Assembly (NCBI GenBank): GCA_020630395.1
Contig: JAHDBM010000003.1
Coordinates: 1 to 40,470, forward strand
Direction of reading: 5' to 3'
DNA length: 40,470 bases
DNA from: Flavobacteriales bacterium
GTDB taxonomy: Bacteria > Bacteroidota > Bacteroidia > Flavobacteriales_D > CAJJDF01
A program made the position numbers and the translations under genes. The notes under the pieces were generated by a model that saw nothing but the letters and a program-made list of their open reading frames with translations, was not told where the DNA came from and did not search any database. This document shows positions 8,266 to 16,344 of this stretch, piece by piece. How positions within the stretch are numbered: the first letter of the stretch is position 1; the number at the start of each line of letters is the position of its first letter.

Positions 8266-9447
8266 TTAATTCGCAATATTTTCGATAACCATTGCTGAGG
8301 CTCCACCTCCTCCATTACAAATTCCAGCAGCTCCAATTTTACCATTATTCTGCTTTAAAACGTTTATTAATGTAACGATTATTCTAGAACCAGAATTACC
8401 AAGTGGATGCCCTAAAGCTACTGCCCCTCCATTAACATCTACTTTTGTTGAATCTAATCCTAATTTCTCGATATTAGCCAAACCAACTACAGAGAAAGCT
8501 TGGTTTAATTCCCAGTAATCAACATCTTCTGTTTTTATATTTGCTTTTTTAAGTGCTATTGGCAATGCTTTAGATGGTGCAGTAGTAAACCATTCTGGCT
8601 CTTGAGCAGCATCAGCATAACTGATTACTTTAGCAATTGGTTTTAAACCTAGCTCCTCTACTTTTTCCTTACTTGCTATGATTAGTGCTGAAGCACCATC
8701 ATTAAGCGTAGAGGCATTAGCAGCCGTTACCGTACCATCTTTTTGAAAGACAGGTCTTAAATTAGGTATCTTTTCTAGTTTAACTTTTTTATACTCTTCA
8801 TCCTCATTAATTACAATAGGGTCGCCTTTTCTTTGGGGTACAGAAACAGGAACAACTTCATCAGCAAACTTACCTGCTTCCCATGCTTTTGCAGCTCTAT
8901 TATATGATTCTATAGCAAATTCATCTTGATCTTCTCTCGAAATACCACACTCACTAGCGCACAATTCAGCTGCATTACCCATATGGTAATTATTGTAAAC
9001 ATCAGTAAGTCCATCTTTAACCATACCATCAGTAAACTTAACATCTCCTAATTTATACCCATTTCTAAGGTTCGCATAATGAGGTACAGCACTCATATTT
9101 TCCATTCCACCAACAACAACTATATCATTATCTCCTGCTAAAATAGATTGAGCTCCTAATGAAATAGATTTCATACCTGAAGCACAAACTTTATTAACCG
9201 TAGTGGCTGGTACATCTTTACTAATTCCAGCAAACATGGATGCTTGTCGAGCAGGTGCCTGACCTAATCCGGCTTGCAATACATTACCCATAAAAACTTC
9301 ATCAACTTGATCGGCTGAAATGCCTGCTTTTTCAATTGCACCTTTAATGGCTACTGAACCTAATTGTGTAGCTGAAACAGTTGACAAAACTCCTCCAAAG
9401 CTACCCATTGGAGTTCTTACAGCTGACAGTATGTATACTTCTTTCAT
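8266..9447 (-). CDS. Acetyl-CoA C-acetyltransferase (thiolase)
   Basis: A 393-residue thiolase that condenses two acetyl-CoA or cleaves acetoacetyl-CoA or 3-ketoacyl-CoA. The catalytic residues are C88 in NKVCASGMKS, H347 in GHPLGNSGSR and C377 in CNGGGGAS, the complete triad. The reading frame is open up to 9510, but the start at 9447 (MKEVYILSAVRTPMGSFGG) matches the family; the extension would read through the neighbouring terminator hairpin. It is a single gene between two surface-protein operons and appears unrelated to them. AtoB/PhaA-type use is likely, but the specific pathway (fatty acid breakdown, ketone bodies or mevalonate) cannot be told from the context. Confidence 0.95.
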   Translation of the reverse strand: MKEVYILSAVRTPMGSFGGVLSTVSATQLGSVAIKGAIEKAGISADQVDEVFMGNVLQAGLGQAPARQASMFAGISKDVPATTVNKVCASGMKSISLGAQSILAGDNDIVVVGGMENMSAVPHYANLRNGYKLGDVKFTDGMVKDGLTDVYNNYHMGNAAELCASECGISREDQDEFAIESYNRAAKAWEAGKFADEVVPVSVPQRKGDPIVINEDEEYKKVKLEKIPNLRPVFQKDGTVTAANASTLNDGASALIIASKEKVEELGLKPIAKVISYADAAQEPEWFTTAPSKALPIALKKANIKTEDVDYWELNQAFSVVGLANIEKLGLDSTKVDVNGGAVALGHPLGNSGSRIIVTLINVLKQNNGKIGAAGICNGGGGASAMVIENIAN

Positions 9448-9508
9448 TCTATTGATAAATTTAATTAATGAATTTAGGAAATATAGAGCAGGTCTGAAAG
9501 TTATTAAC

Positions 9509-9542
9509 AAAAAAAAATGCTCTTGTTAATAACAAGAGCATT
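9509..9542 (-). terminator. Rho-independent terminator after the PorE-like gene
   Basis: A 12-bp perfect stem (9516-9527 with 9531-9542, core TGCTCTTGTT) closes a 3-base loop and is followed on the minus strand by nine T (plus-strand A at 9509-9517). It ends the PorP/OmpA operon before the thiolase gene. Confidence 0.92.
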
Positions 9543-9565
9543 ACAATCATTTATTTGTCAGATGA

Positions 9566-11917
9566 TTACTTATCAAAACTATTTGTACTAGAATTTTCAA
9601 CACCTTTAACCATTCCTACAATTCTAAACTCTGTCCTTCTGTTTGCTTGATGTTCCTCTTCAGTACATTTATAGCAAGATTCACATTTTTCGATTAAACG
9701 ATCCTCTCCGTAACCTTTACCAAATATTCTTTCATCAGAAATACCTTGTGATATAACATATCTCATAGAAGATTTTGCTCTTTTATCAGATAACCTACGG
9801 TTATAACTATCTTTTCCTCTACAATCGGTATGAGATCCTATCTCAATTTTCATGTTAGGGAAATTTTTCATACAAGCTACTAGCTTATCAAGCTCTGCAG
9901 CTGCATCTGGCCTAATGTTTGATTTATTAAAATCAAATAATATATCTCCAATTTTACATACTTCTACCACATCAACACCTGTTTTAATAGGAGTTAGATC
10001 AAGTGCCTTCATGAATTCATTAAGGTTAACGATTCCTGGTTTTGTAATTCTATATTTAAAATCAACTTCCTTTGGGAAATAACCTTCTTTTTCGAATTTA
10101 AAACTGTAATCTATCATTCCTCCAGGACAAGGAATACCGGTTAAAGGATCTTTAAATCCTCCTGAACCATCAGTAATAAAATCTTTTTCTTCACCAGTTG
10201 CATTATTAACAATAGAAACTTTTACGTTATCAATTGGTTTTGTAGTACCTTTTTCAGTTACAGTACCAATTAAGCCACACATGTTCTTCTTCATTCTAAC
10301 ATCTCCATCTAAAATACCATCCTTAGCTGCATCTTCAGTATTAAACGTAAATGGAGAAACCATTACAAAATTATCTTTTTCTCCAACTACTTTGTAATTA
10401 CCTTCTGGTATTCCCTCAATCACATAATTACCATCAGCATCAGTTAAAACCTCTTTAATAATCTCTCCTGTTTCTACATTAACCAACTTCATCTTTACAT
10501 CAGCTAACTTCTCTTCTGTTTTATCATCAATAGCTGAACCAGTTAATGTATATAATTTAGGCCCAAAAGGGTATAAAATTTTAACACTATAAATATCATC
10601 ATTACCAACAGCATCATCACCTGTTCTGTTAGATGATACGTATCCAAATGTTTCATCATCATTAACTATAAAGCCAAAATCATCATAATTTGTATTTAAA
10701 GGATACCCCATGTTCATTGGCTTCAAAAAAGTGCCATCTCCTTTAGGTTCAGCTCTAAACAAATCTAAACCACCTAAACCTACATGACCATCAGAAGCAA
10801 AATAAAGTATTCCGTTAGAACCAATATGAGGGAACATCTCTTTTCCTTCGGTATTAACAGTTTTTACATTTTTTGGTAAATCCCATGTACCATCTTTTTT
10901 CCTTCCACAAACCCATATATCAGACTCACCTTTATTCATATTAGCATTACCTTCAGCATATTTTGGCATATCAGAAACAAAGTAAAGTGTTTGTCCATCC
11001 TCAGAAACTGAAGCGTGACCTACTGAGTATTCTCCGTTTTTACTATTGTACTTAAAAGGCTTTAATTCTCCCCATTCACCACCTGAGCTTTTCTCTGCAA
11101 TGTAAAGCATTAAATTATTATGCCTTTTAGAAGATAATCCTTTCTTTTTATTGATGTAGTTACTTCTAGTTAAATACATTTCTTCTTTATCACCATTCTT
11201 AGCAAATGCAACTGGTCCTTCGTGATATTTAGATTTATAATCTTTATTGAAAGTTTCTACTTTTTCAACTGTTCCATCCTCATTAAGCTTGGCAGTGTAA
11301 ACATCTAAAAAGTGAGAACCATCCCACTGGAAATCTTTATTTAAAGCATTCATGTTCTTCCTCGAAGATGTAAACGTTAAAAATTTCTCTCCATTAACAG
11401 TATAAAATTGAGAACCAAAATCAGAGTCCTTTGTGTTTACGCCATTATCTAATAAAGCTAATTCATATCTATCTGCATTAACTTTTAACTCTTCAGCATA
11501 ATTAGGATTATCATGATGCATAACACCTCTAGAATCTTTCCCTCCAGACATCACATAGAATTTTTCCATTTGAACATTTGCTTCCTTATACTTCTCATTA
11601 CTTTTAAGCATCTGTCCATATTGGTAAATATCTTCAGAAGTAACTTTAGCCTCAGGAAAACTAGCTAATTTAGCATACCATAATTCAGCATTTTTAGAAT
11701 CTCCGATCAATCTGTAACATTCTGCCGTTCTCCTAACAGCATAATCGGTAGGATTTTTTTTCTTTGCTAGATCTCTATATAATTCAACAGCCTTAAAAAA
11801 AGCTAATTCATCATATAAACGATCAGCTACTTTTAATTTCATTTGCGAAATTCCTTGAAAACAAAACATTCCTAGTACAAAAACTAGCACTATTCTCTTT
11901 ATTGATTGTTTTAACAT
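9566..11917 (-). CDS. PorE-like OmpA-family protein (TPR, PD40, carboxypeptidase-regulatory, OmpA)
   Basis: A 783-residue exported protein. In order: signal peptide (to about ISQ, residue 25), TPR-like helices (about 28-120, FKAVELYRDLAKK), PD40 beta-propeller repeats (about 170-440, YFVSDMPKYAEG, LYFASDGHVGLGGLDLF), two carboxypeptidase-regulatory-like domains (about 450-650), and a C-terminal OmpA domain (about 665-775, FDFNKSNIRPDAAAELDKL, SHTDCRGKDSYNRRLSDKR). This order is that of PorE of Porphyromonas gingivalis, a T9SS-linked peptidoglycan-binding protein. PorE is a lipoprotein; here the leader LVFVLGMFC lacks a good lipobox, so normal signal peptidase I cleavage is more likely. It follows a PorP/SprF gene with a 51-base gap. 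Alternative: an SprF-associated paralogue rather than core PorE. Confidence 0.85.
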   Translation of the reverse strand: MLKQSIKRIVLVFVLGMFCFQGISQMKLKVADRLYDELAFFKAVELYRDLAKKKNPTDYAVRRTAECYRLIGDSKNAELWYAKLASFPEAKVTSEDIYQYGQMLKSNEKYKEANVQMEKFYVMSGGKDSRGVMHHDNPNYAEELKVNADRYELALLDNGVNTKDSDFGSQFYTVNGEKFLTFTSSRKNMNALNKDFQWDGSHFLDVYTAKLNEDGTVEKVETFNKDYKSKYHEGPVAFAKNGDKEEMYLTRSNYINKKKGLSSKRHNNLMLYIAEKSSGGEWGELKPFKYNSKNGEYSVGHASVSEDGQTLYFVSDMPKYAEGNANMNKGESDIWVCGRKKDGTWDLPKNVKTVNTEGKEMFPHIGSNGILYFASDGHVGLGGLDLFRAEPKGDGTFLKPMNMGYPLNTNYDDFGFIVNDDETFGYVSSNRTGDDAVGNDDIYSVKILYPFGPKLYTLTGSAIDDKTEEKLADVKMKLVNVETGEIIKEVLTDADGNYVIEGIPEGNYKVVGEKDNFVMVSPFTFNTEDAAKDGILDGDVRMKKNMCGLIGTVTEKGTTKPIDNVKVSIVNNATGEEKDFITDGSGGFKDPLTGIPCPGGMIDYSFKFEKEGYFPKEVDFKYRITKPGIVNLNEFMKALDLTPIKTGVDVVEVCKIGDILFDFNKSNIRPDAAAELDKLVACMKNFPNMKIEIGSHTDCRGKDSYNRRLSDKRAKSSMRYVISQGISDERIFGKGYGEDRLIEKCESCYKCTEEEHQANRRTEFRIVGMVKGVENSSTNSFDK

Positions 11918-11968
11918 TTTAATTTGATTTTCTCTTTTAATTTTTTATTTATCTAAGTCTTGAAACAA

Positions 11969-12913
11969 TTAAAATCTTCTAGGCGTTTTAAATCCTTTTC
12001 CTAAGAAATCTAAATCATAGTTTAACATGATTTCATGAGAACCTGTATTATATGATCCTAAATCAGAAACTGTGTAATCATAAGCATAACCAGCTCTAAA
12101 AACAGGGGAAAAATGATACATTATATTGGCTACAACAGCATCTCCAGCTCTATAACCTCCGCCTATCCATAACTTCTCATAAAATAAAAAGTTTAAATTA
12201 AAGTCCATTGAAATTGGTGCATCTTGTACAGCTTTCACTATGATACTTGGCACTAATTCTATTGTACTGCTTATATCAAATGTATGACCTGCTGTAAGGA
12301 AAAAATGTCTATTTTGCCTAGCTGGCTCTGGTCTTGTTACAAGATCTTCACCCTTAAGGGTATTTTGAAGCACTTTAGGTGCAGATAATCCTACATAACT
12401 CTTTTTACTATACCAATATGCTCCAATTCCAAAGTTTGGAAGAGGATCGTTTTGAATTGGTGTCGTGTATAATGGATCATTAGGATCGTTAACAATCAAT
12501 CCGCTAAAATTTGCAGTATATAAATCTAAACCTCCTTTTAATCCAAAAGCTAGAATACTATTATTTAAAGGTAATCTATATGCTACATCAGCATAAAAAG
12601 AAGTAGTTTGTGTTGGTCCAATTTTATCATAAATAGCTGAAAACCCTAACGCTATATTCTCTCTCTTTAATGGCGTATGTAATGTTAATGAACCTGTTTC
12701 TGGAGCTCCGTCAATGTTAACCCATTGTTTTCTTCCTAACATAGTTACACTTAACGCATCTCTACTCCCTGCAAAAGCTGGATTAATTGATAGAGGGTTA
12801 AACATGTACATACTGTACTGAGGGTCTTGCTGCGCATAAACTTCACTTACACTAAAGCATGCCCCAAAAAACACTAATAAAAATACTCGGGATAAAACAA
12901 TTTTCTTATTCAT
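11969..12913 (-). CDS. PorP/SprF family type IX secretion outer-membrane barrel (second copy)
   Basis: A predicted beta-barrel of 314 residues. The mature N-terminus QQDPQYSMYMFNPLSINPAF is diagnostic of the PorP/SprF family, followed by AGSRDALSVTMLGRKQWV. The frame is open to an ATG at 12943, but that codon lies inside the -7 promoter box. The start at 12913 (MNKKIVLSRV) gives a proper signal peptide and a leader of about 20 bases, so it is preferred. It is co-transcribed with the PorE-like gene. Unlike most SprF genes it has no type B cargo gene upstream; the only other type B protein in the window without a partner is at 24157-27510. It could equally be the core PorP. Confidence 0.9.
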   Translation of the reverse strand: MNKKIVLSRVFLLVFFGACFSVSEVYAQQDPQYSMYMFNPLSINPAFAGSRDALSVTMLGRKQWVNIDGAPETGSLTLHTPLKRENIALGFSAIYDKIGPTQTTSFYADVAYRLPLNNSILAFGLKGGLDLYTANFSGLIVNDPNDPLYTTPIQNDPLPNFGIGAYWYSKKSYVGLSAPKVLQNTLKGEDLVTRPEPARQNRHFFLTAGHTFDISSTIELVPSIIVKAVQDAPISMDFNLNFLFYEKLWIGGGYRAGDAVVANIMYHFSPVFRAGYAYDYTVSDLGSYNTGSHEIMLNYDLDFLGKGFKTPRRF

Positions 12914-12940
12914 TTCTTTCTGATTCAATTTCAAGATTTG

Positions 12941-12972
12941 CAAATATATATCTAAGTCTCGATTTAATCAAA
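12941..12972 (-). promoter_or_regulatory. Promoter of the PorP/PorE-like operon
   Basis: The minus strand reads TTTG (12972-12969), 20 bases, then TATATTTG (12948-12941), a full match to the Bacteroidota consensus. Transcription would start near 12936, about 23 bases before the ATG at 12913, which settles the choice of start codon for the PorP gene. Confidence 0.75.
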
Positions 12973-13016
12973 CTTTTTATACTAAATATTATAACATTTT
13001 TTAACATTACAACATA

Positions 13017-13046
13017 CTGTTAATTAACTGTTAATTAACTGTTAAC
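13017..13046 (+). repeat. Tandem 11-base repeats between the PorP operon and the DUF3109 gene
   Basis: CTGTTAATTAA occurs twice in perfect tandem (13017-13027, 13028-13038), followed by a partial third copy CTGTTAAC (13039-13046). Each unit contains the palindrome GTTAATTAAC when joined to the next C. The 11-base period is about one helical turn, so protein bound at each copy would sit on one face of the DNA. It lies 45 bases upstream of the PorP promoter. Confidence 0.6.
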
Positions 13047-13162
13047 AAAACATTAAAAGAACCTAAACTACATCATTAAAAAACATAAACATTAGCTCAA
13101 AGAAGATATAAATATCAGTTTTTATTATCTTACCAATTAAGAATAATATTGTAACATTTAAC

Positions 13163-13735
13163 ATGATTGAAATAGAAGACAAACTTGTTTCGCTTGATAT
13201 TTTTGAAAAAAAATTTGTTTGTAACCTATCAGCCTGTAAAGGAGCGTGCTGTGTTGAAGGAGATGCAGGTGCTCCTCTTGAGAAAAATGAAATAGATTTA
13301 ATTGAACGTAATTTAAGTGGCATAAAGAAACATATGACTCCTGAAGGAATAAAAGAAATTAACGATAATGGAATTAGCTACTTAGATCATGATGATATTC
13401 CTGTAACCTCTCTTGTTAATGATAAAGCCTGTGCTTTTGTTTTTTATGATGAATCTAATACAGCAAAATGTTCAATTGAAAAAGCATACAAGGAAGGTGA
13501 CAGTTCTTTTTTAAAACCTTTAAGTTGCCATTTATACCCAATTAGAGTAAAGAAAATGAAATATTATGAAGCTCTTAACTATGATCAGTGGGATATTTGT
13601 GAACCCGCATGCTCTAATGGAAGAGATTTAAACGTTAGTGTATTTAGGTTTTTAAAAGAACCTATAACTAGAGCTTATGGAGAAAACTTTTACAAAAAAT
13701 TAGAAATTGTAGATAGAGAATTATCAAAACAATAA
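13163..13735 (+). CDS. DUF3109 family cysteine-rich protein
   Basis: A 190-residue cytosolic protein of the DUF3109 family, frequent in Bacteroidota and of unknown function. The hallmark cluster CNLSACKGACC (C20, C25, C29, C30) resembles the YkgJ-type zinc/iron-sulfur binding motif. More conserved Cys follow in CSIEKAYKEG, LSCHLYPIRV and WDICEPACSNG, so it probably binds a metal or iron-sulfur cluster. There is no signal peptide or membrane segment. Its last 12 bases overlap the end of the convergent SpoIID gene, with no terminator between them, so transcripts of the two genes could overlap. Confidence 0.9.
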   Translation: MIEIEDKLVSLDIFEKKFVCNLSACKGACCVEGDAGAPLEKNEIDLIERNLSGIKKHMTPEGIKEINDNGISYLDHDDIPVTSLVNDKACAFVFYDESNTAKCSIEKAYKEGDSSFLKPLSCHLYPIRVKKMKYYEALNYDQWDICEPACSNGRDLNVSVFRFLKEPITRAYGENFYKKLEIVDRELSKQ

Positions 13736-14863
13736 GTAAAAAGATCGCTCACTCTCTTTTATAACATTAATTCCAGTGTAATAAAATTTAATGATTTCCT
13801 TATAACTGTAGTTCTTTTTTGACATTGCTATTGCTCCTTCCTGACAAAGACCAACACCATGACCATAACCTCTTCCTGTTATAATTATTTTTTCACCAAT
13901 ATCATGAACTGAAAAGAATGTAGACTTTAACCCAAAGTAAGACCTTATTTTTGTTAATTTAATTTTCTTCCCTCCTATCTTATAGTATTTTTTTCTGTAG
14001 CCTTGAACAAAGTCAAGTTTTTTTCCTAATACATACTCTTTTGTTCTATTGGTTTTATTCGATAGATACCTTACAAATCTATCTTTAGAGATTGTTCTTC
14101 TCCAATTTGCTTGACTTGACTTTCTACAATGAGTATCTTTTATACTTTCTAAATTGGACAACTTTTTATTCCAAACATAATCAGTCGTAACGGTTTGTCC
14201 GCCACAATTGGAATGAAATAACGTATTTAAATACCCTATAGTTGAGTCTACTATTACTTCTCCAGCTGTTTCGTTTACAGCTTGATCTATATTTTTATCG
14301 TAATTTATTCCTTTATAAACCTGACAGTGAGTATGATCACACAAATCAAAACCATCCTCTTTATGTTTATGTAAAAATAGCCCGTATGTTCTACTAATAA
14401 CTGCTTGAACTTTATAATATTCTTTATTGTAGCCATAGCCAACCTCTCCTTTAACTACACCTTTAACATATTCATCTAAATCTACTTCATTTACAACTTG
14501 CAACTCTCCTTTTGAAGCATAAAACACAATATCACCTCTGTATCTTTTCTCCTTATTATGCGGAAATAACAGTAAACTATTGAGTTTAGATTGCTTATTC
14601 ATTCTAAACCAAACATAGCTACCTAGTTTTTTGTTATTGAGATATACTACCACTTTATCTCCGTAAGCTTTAACACTAAGCTTATCTCTTTTACCTTGAA
14701 AAAAACCTAACTGTTTACTTTCTGAAAGTAAACCATACCTACCAATATTATATTTTACTAGTATACTTTTTACTGGATCTTTTTCAAACAAACCTATCCT
14801 TAAATTTTTACCATTTGATAAAAAGGCAACCAAACAACATATAACAACTAAAAGACTACGCAT
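13724..14863 (-). CDS. SpoIID/LytB domain protein
   Basis: A 379-residue exported protein with an N-terminal signal peptide (MRSLLVVICCLVAFLSNGKN). The SpoIID domain lies at about 120-370: VNEVDLDEYVKGVVKGEVG, then AVISRTYGLFLHKHK with a Cys/His segment CDHTHCQVYKG, and the terminal GRGYGHGVGLCQEGAIAMS. SpoIID of Bacillus is a lytic transglycosylase acting on stem-less peptidoglycan in spore engulfment; homologues in non-sporulating Gram-negatives are thought to act on the cell wall. It overlaps the end of lpxB by 8 bases, so the two are translationally coupled, joining envelope lipid and wall functions. Confidence 0.9.
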   Translation of the reverse strand: MRSLLVVICCLVAFLSNGKNLRIGLFEKDPVKSILVKYNIGRYGLLSESKQLGFFQGKRDKLSVKAYGDKVVVYLNNKKLGSYVWFRMNKQSKLNSLLLFPHNKEKRYRGDIVFYASKGELQVVNEVDLDEYVKGVVKGEVGYGYNKEYYKVQAVISRTYGLFLHKHKEDGFDLCDHTHCQVYKGINYDKNIDQAVNETAGEVIVDSTIGYLNTLFHSNCGGQTVTTDYVWNKKLSNLESIKDTHCRKSSQANWRRTISKDRFVRYLSNKTNRTKEYVLGKKLDFVQGYRKKYYKIGGKKIKLTKIRSYFGLKSTFFSVHDIGEKIIITGRGYGHGVGLCQEGAIAMSKKNYSYKEIIKFYYTGINVIKESERSFYLLF

Positions 14864-15980
14864 TATGGCTTAAATGCTTTAGCATAAGACTAGCTACTTT
14901 TCCTGAAGCCCCTTTACCTCCTAATATTTGAATTAAACGTTCATATTCTGTTATCATACGATTTCTTCCTTGAACATCAATAATATTATCTAATTCTATT
15001 TTAAGATTATCTACTGTTAACTCTCCTTGAATGAGCTCTTTTACAACTTCTTTGTTCGCTATCAAATTAACTAATGATATGTAATCTATATTAACTAATC
15101 GCTTGGCAATTTGATACGATATAGCACTCCCTTTATAACATACAACCTGCGGAACTTTAAATAATGCTGTTTCTAAAGTTGCTGTACCAGATGTTACCAA
15201 AGCAAAAGAAGAGTATGTTAACAAAGAATAGGTGTTATTTTCAATCAATTTAACTTGATTCTCTTTTAGAAATTCCTCATAAAAAGAACGTTCCTTAGAT
15301 GGTGCTCCAGCAATTACAAATTGATAATCTGGGTAATCTTTTATTACAGATAGCATTATAGGAAGCTTCTTTTTAATCTCTTGAGTTCTGCTACCTGGCA
15401 ATAATGCTATTATTTTTTTATTAGCTAAATTATATTGCTGATAGAATGCTTCTTTAGAAATAACCGATTCTTTAAACCGTTCAACTTCATCTATTAAAGG
15501 ATGACCTACATAAGACACGTCATAATCATATTGCTTGTAAAAATCTTTCTCAAATGGAAGAATTACAAACATCTTATCGACTACTTTTTTTATAATTTTT
15601 ACTCTAGACTTTTTCCATGCCCATACTTGAGGTGAGATATAATAGAATACTTTTATTCCCTTTTCGTGAAAGAACTTAGCTACTCTTAAGTTAAAACCAG
15701 GATAATCTATTAAAATTACAACATCTGGACTATAATTAATTACATCTTCTTTACATGTTTTTAAATTTTTAAGAATTGTCCTAAGATTAGCTACAACCTC
15801 AACAAACCCCATAAACGCTAATTCTTTGTAATGTTTAACTATATCAGCTCCCTCTTGTTGCATTCTATCTCCTCCCCATGCTCTACATTCAAAATTATCA
15901 TCTTTAGCTTTTAACTCTTTTATTAGGTTTGCGCCATGTAAATCTCCAGATGCTTCTCCAGCTATTATATAATATTTCAT
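14856..15980 (-). CDS. lpxB: Lipid-A-disaccharide synthase
   Basis: A 374-residue GT19 glycosyltransferase that joins lipid X and UDP-2,3-diacylglucosamine to make the tetraacyl disaccharide of lipid A, at the inner membrane. Family features: N-terminal MKYYIIAGEASGDLHGANLI, the segment YISPQVWAWKKSRV, the GSRTQEIKK phosphate/UDP-binding loop and the donor-site motif SGTATLETAL. Length is normal. In many Bacteroidota it follows surE; here a 92-residue membrane protein gene precedes it with a 2-base gap, and the SpoIID gene overlaps its end. Confidence 0.97.
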   Translation of the reverse strand: MKYYIIAGEASGDLHGANLIKELKAKDDNFECRAWGGDRMQQEGADIVKHYKELAFMGFVEVVANLRTILKNLKTCKEDVINYSPDVVILIDYPGFNLRVAKFFHEKGIKVFYYISPQVWAWKKSRVKIIKKVVDKMFVILPFEKDFYKQYDYDVSYVGHPLIDEVERFKESVISKEAFYQQYNLANKKIIALLPGSRTQEIKKKLPIMLSVIKDYPDYQFVIAGAPSKERSFYEEFLKENQVKLIENNTYSLLTYSSFALVTSGTATLETALFKVPQVVCYKGSAISYQIAKRLVNIDYISLVNLIANKEVVKELIQGELTVDNLKIELDNIIDVQGRNRMITEYERLIQILGGKGASGKVASLMLKHLSHNA

Positions 15981-15982
15981 TC

Positions 15983-16261
15983 TTAGGATTGTTCTAAAAT
16001 AATGAATCTAACCACCCAATATAAAAAGATAAAAAATGAAGTAAGCAATACTCCTCTTCCCAAGAATTCTTTTTTCTTTTTAAACAAACACCTTATCAAT
16101 AATAAATTTAAGGCTGCTCCAAATAAAAGAGCCGACTGAAAAATTGAAGTATTTAAATATTTATCAAACAATACTAACCCAATGTTTAATGCCCCAACAA
16201 ACAAGGACGGCAAAACCAGACCTAAAAGCACACCAAACCATATATTCTTATTGTTTTTCAC
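15983..16261 (-). CDS. Small membrane protein upstream of lpxB
   Basis: A 92-residue protein with three predicted membrane segments (about 8-32, 39-60, 68-88) and a positively charged loop CLFKKKKEFLG. I recognise no family. It starts with GTG at 16261. A perfect TATATTTG -7 box ends 4 bases before this codon, so the message may have no leader. The gene sits 2 bases from lpxB and heads the lpxB-spoIID unit, suggesting an envelope role, which is inference only. Confidence 0.75.
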   Translation of the reverse strand: MKNNKNIWFGVLLGLVLPSLFVGALNIGLVLFDKYLNTSIFQSALLFGAALNLLLIRCLFKKKKEFLGRGVLLTSFFIFLYWVVRFIILEQS

Positions 16262-16265
16262 AGTA

Positions 16266-16297
16266 CAAATATATTATTTACTCCTGTGCGAGTTAAA
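16266..16297 (-). promoter_or_regulatory. Promoter of the lpxB unit, possibly leaderless
   Basis: The minus strand has TATATTTG (16273-16266) with a -33-like TTTA 20 bases upstream (16297-16294) and a true TTTG at 24 bases (16301-16298). The box ends exactly 4 bases before the GTG start at 16261, placing the transcription start at or next to the start codon. Confidence 0.55.
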
Positions 16298-16344
16298 CAA
16301 ACTTAAAGAAGTTACTCACTAATATTTGTGAACAAAGGAAAACT

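Noticed and set aside
9448-9510. N-terminal extension of the thiolase reading frame to 9510
   Set aside because: It runs into the T-tract of the upstream terminator and adds 21 residues unlike any thiolase; MKEVYILSAVRTP at 9447 is the family start.
12914-12943. Upstream ATG at 12943 for the second PorP gene
   Set aside because: That codon overlaps the TATATTTG promoter box and would put non-signal residues before MNKKIVLSRV.
13063-13323. Minus-strand open frame opposite the start of the DUF3109 gene
   Set aside because: It overlaps the conserved Cys cluster region of DUF3109 on the other strand and resembles no protein.
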